Assembly: GCA_015520975.1 (NCBI GenBank) | Contig: WAOZ01000217.1 | Span: 1-5,724, forward strand | Origin: DHVE2 group archaeon | GTDB taxonomy: Archaea > Thermoplasmatota > Thermoplasmata > Thermoplasmatales > Aciduliprofundaceae | Length of the DNA: 5,724 nt | Direction of reading: 5' to 3' | Shown: positions 5,118 through 5,724 of the stretch, piece by piece | Numbering within the stretch: the first letter of the stretch is position 1 | Layout: each line of letters starts with the position of its first letter | Notes under the pieces: generated by a model | What the model was told of the DNA's origin: nothing | The model's database searches: none | The model's input: the letters and a program-made list of their open reading frames with translations, nothing else | Translations under genes and position numbers: made by a program

Positions 5118-5724
5118 TGGAAAGCAAAGCAATATCTGTTGGATATATAGCGAAAATATCTGTGGGAAATGTCAACGCATCCCACACGGAGGGAAATGTC
5201 CTCACGGCAAAGAAAGTGACTATGCCCGATGGAGCCACGCTCCCATATGTATCTGGTCAAGCCATAAGGAGAATGATAAGGGACCGCCTTAGCGATCTTG
5301 GAGAGAAGTTGGCTGAATGTCAATATACTCTCAAGGGAAAACAAGAAGTAGTACCTCTTGTAAAGCCAGAAAAGTATATTGATGAGGATCTGTTTGGGTA
5401 TCTTGATCCCTCTGGTGGCAGGAGAAGAACATCCCCAGTCCGCGTTTCTGCCGCGGTTGGGCTGTTTCCCTTCAGGAATGATAGAGATCTGGGTACTAGG
5501 AGCTTTGAAAAATTTGGAAAATCAATGGAAAGAGGAGGAAATATGTTTGAGACTGAGATATACTACAACCTGTTCCGGGGAGCTATGCTCATAGAATTAG
5601 ATCGTATTGGTAAATTCGAAAAGACGGAGATTGGAGAAAATTCTAAAGAGATTTCCAATGATGAAAAGGCTAGGAGACTAAAAATGCTATTTGAGGCCAT
5701 AAAGCTATTGTGGAGTGGTGGGAG
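5117..5724 (+). CDS. cas7: Cas7 backbone subunit, DevR/Cst2 type (partial, runs off the window)
   Basis: Cas7 forms the helical backbone of Cascade, each copy holding about six bases of crRNA. The 202 visible residues start MESKAISVGYIAKISVGNVN and show the DevR/Cst2 features: ISVGNVNASHTEGN (14-27), the VSGQAIRRMIRDRL helix (45-58) typical of Cas7, RRTSPVRVSAAVGLFPFRND (103-122), and NMFETEIYYNLFRGAMLIELDRIG (142-165), matching the family's 'n.fe.Ei..n.f.g...ldl..vG'. The reading frame stays open to the end of the window; family members are usually about 300 residues, so roughly a third is missing. The ATG at 5117 shares its A with the cas8 TAA stop and follows a strong Shine-Dalgarno. cas5, cas3 and adaptation genes are expected next, but are not seen. 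Confidence 0.92.
   Translation, partial: MESKAISVGYIAKISVGNVNASHTEGNVLTAKKVTMPDGATLPYVSGQAIRRMIRDRLSDLGEKLAECQYTLKGKQEVVPLVKPEKYIDEDLFGYLDPSGGRRRTSPVRVSAAVGLFPFRNDRDLGTRSFEKFGKSMERGGNMFETEIYYNLFRGAMLIELDRIGKFEKTEIGENSKEISNDEKARRLKMLFEAIKLLWSGG

Noticed and set aside
5069..5344. Minus-strand 91-codon ORF over the cas8-cas7 junction
   Set aside because: Antisense to two well-supported cas genes, with no start signal or recognisable family.
5379..5594. Plus-strand 71-codon ORF within cas7
   Set aside because: Frame shadow of cas7, whose own frame is open from 5117 to the window end and carries the family motifs.

Overview
The window looks like a chromosomal segment of an archaeon, most likely a euryarchaeote. 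Signs are TATA boxes of the TTTAAATA type about 25-30 bases before gene starts, several genes with no Shine-Dalgarno site (leaderless mRNAs), a tRNA gene without an encoded CCA end, an archaeal-type MoaA and a Cas6 of the Pyrococcus furiosus kind. A Thermoplasmatota/Aciduliprofundum-like host is a guess, not something the sequence proves.

Left part (1-2074) is cofactor metabolism. A leftward two-gene operon encodes a cob(I)alamin/corrinoid adenosyltransferase (cobO, 534-1043) and a small SCP2-like lipid-carrier protein (186-518); it ends at a hairpin plus T-tract near 106-150. Divergently, a leaderless GTG-started moaA (1148-2074) encodes GTP 3',8-cyclase for molybdopterin synthesis. The two promoters lie back to back in 1044-1147.

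Middle part (2075-2357) holds a complete tRNA-Asn(GUU) gene with its own box A/box B promoter, which starts at the moaA stop codon. A T-rich terminator follows. On the other strand a small, unproven ORF with a very strong Shine-Dalgarno site runs antisense through the tRNA.

Right part (2358-5724) is the start of a type I CRISPR-Cas interference operon with the Tneap-like (Cst) gene order: cas6 (complete Tyr/His/Lys active site), a Cas8 large subunit of the CXXC...CXXC (Cst1) kind, and a DevR/Cst2-type cas7 that runs off the window. Cas7, Cas8 and Cas6-processed crRNA would form the Cascade surveillance complex; cas5, cas3, adaptation genes and the array should lie to the right. Two details stand out. 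The cas8 reading frame is broken by one base at a run of five G (3531-3535), so its first about 40 codons are in another frame. The 315-base gap between cas6 and cas8 contains the frameshifted remains of an archaeal ATPase C-terminal (DUF234) domain. The main system is a known one; I see no new multi-gene system, but the cas8 frameshift, the duplicated motif at its N-terminus, the ATPase relic and the antisense ORF over the tRNA deserve a second look.
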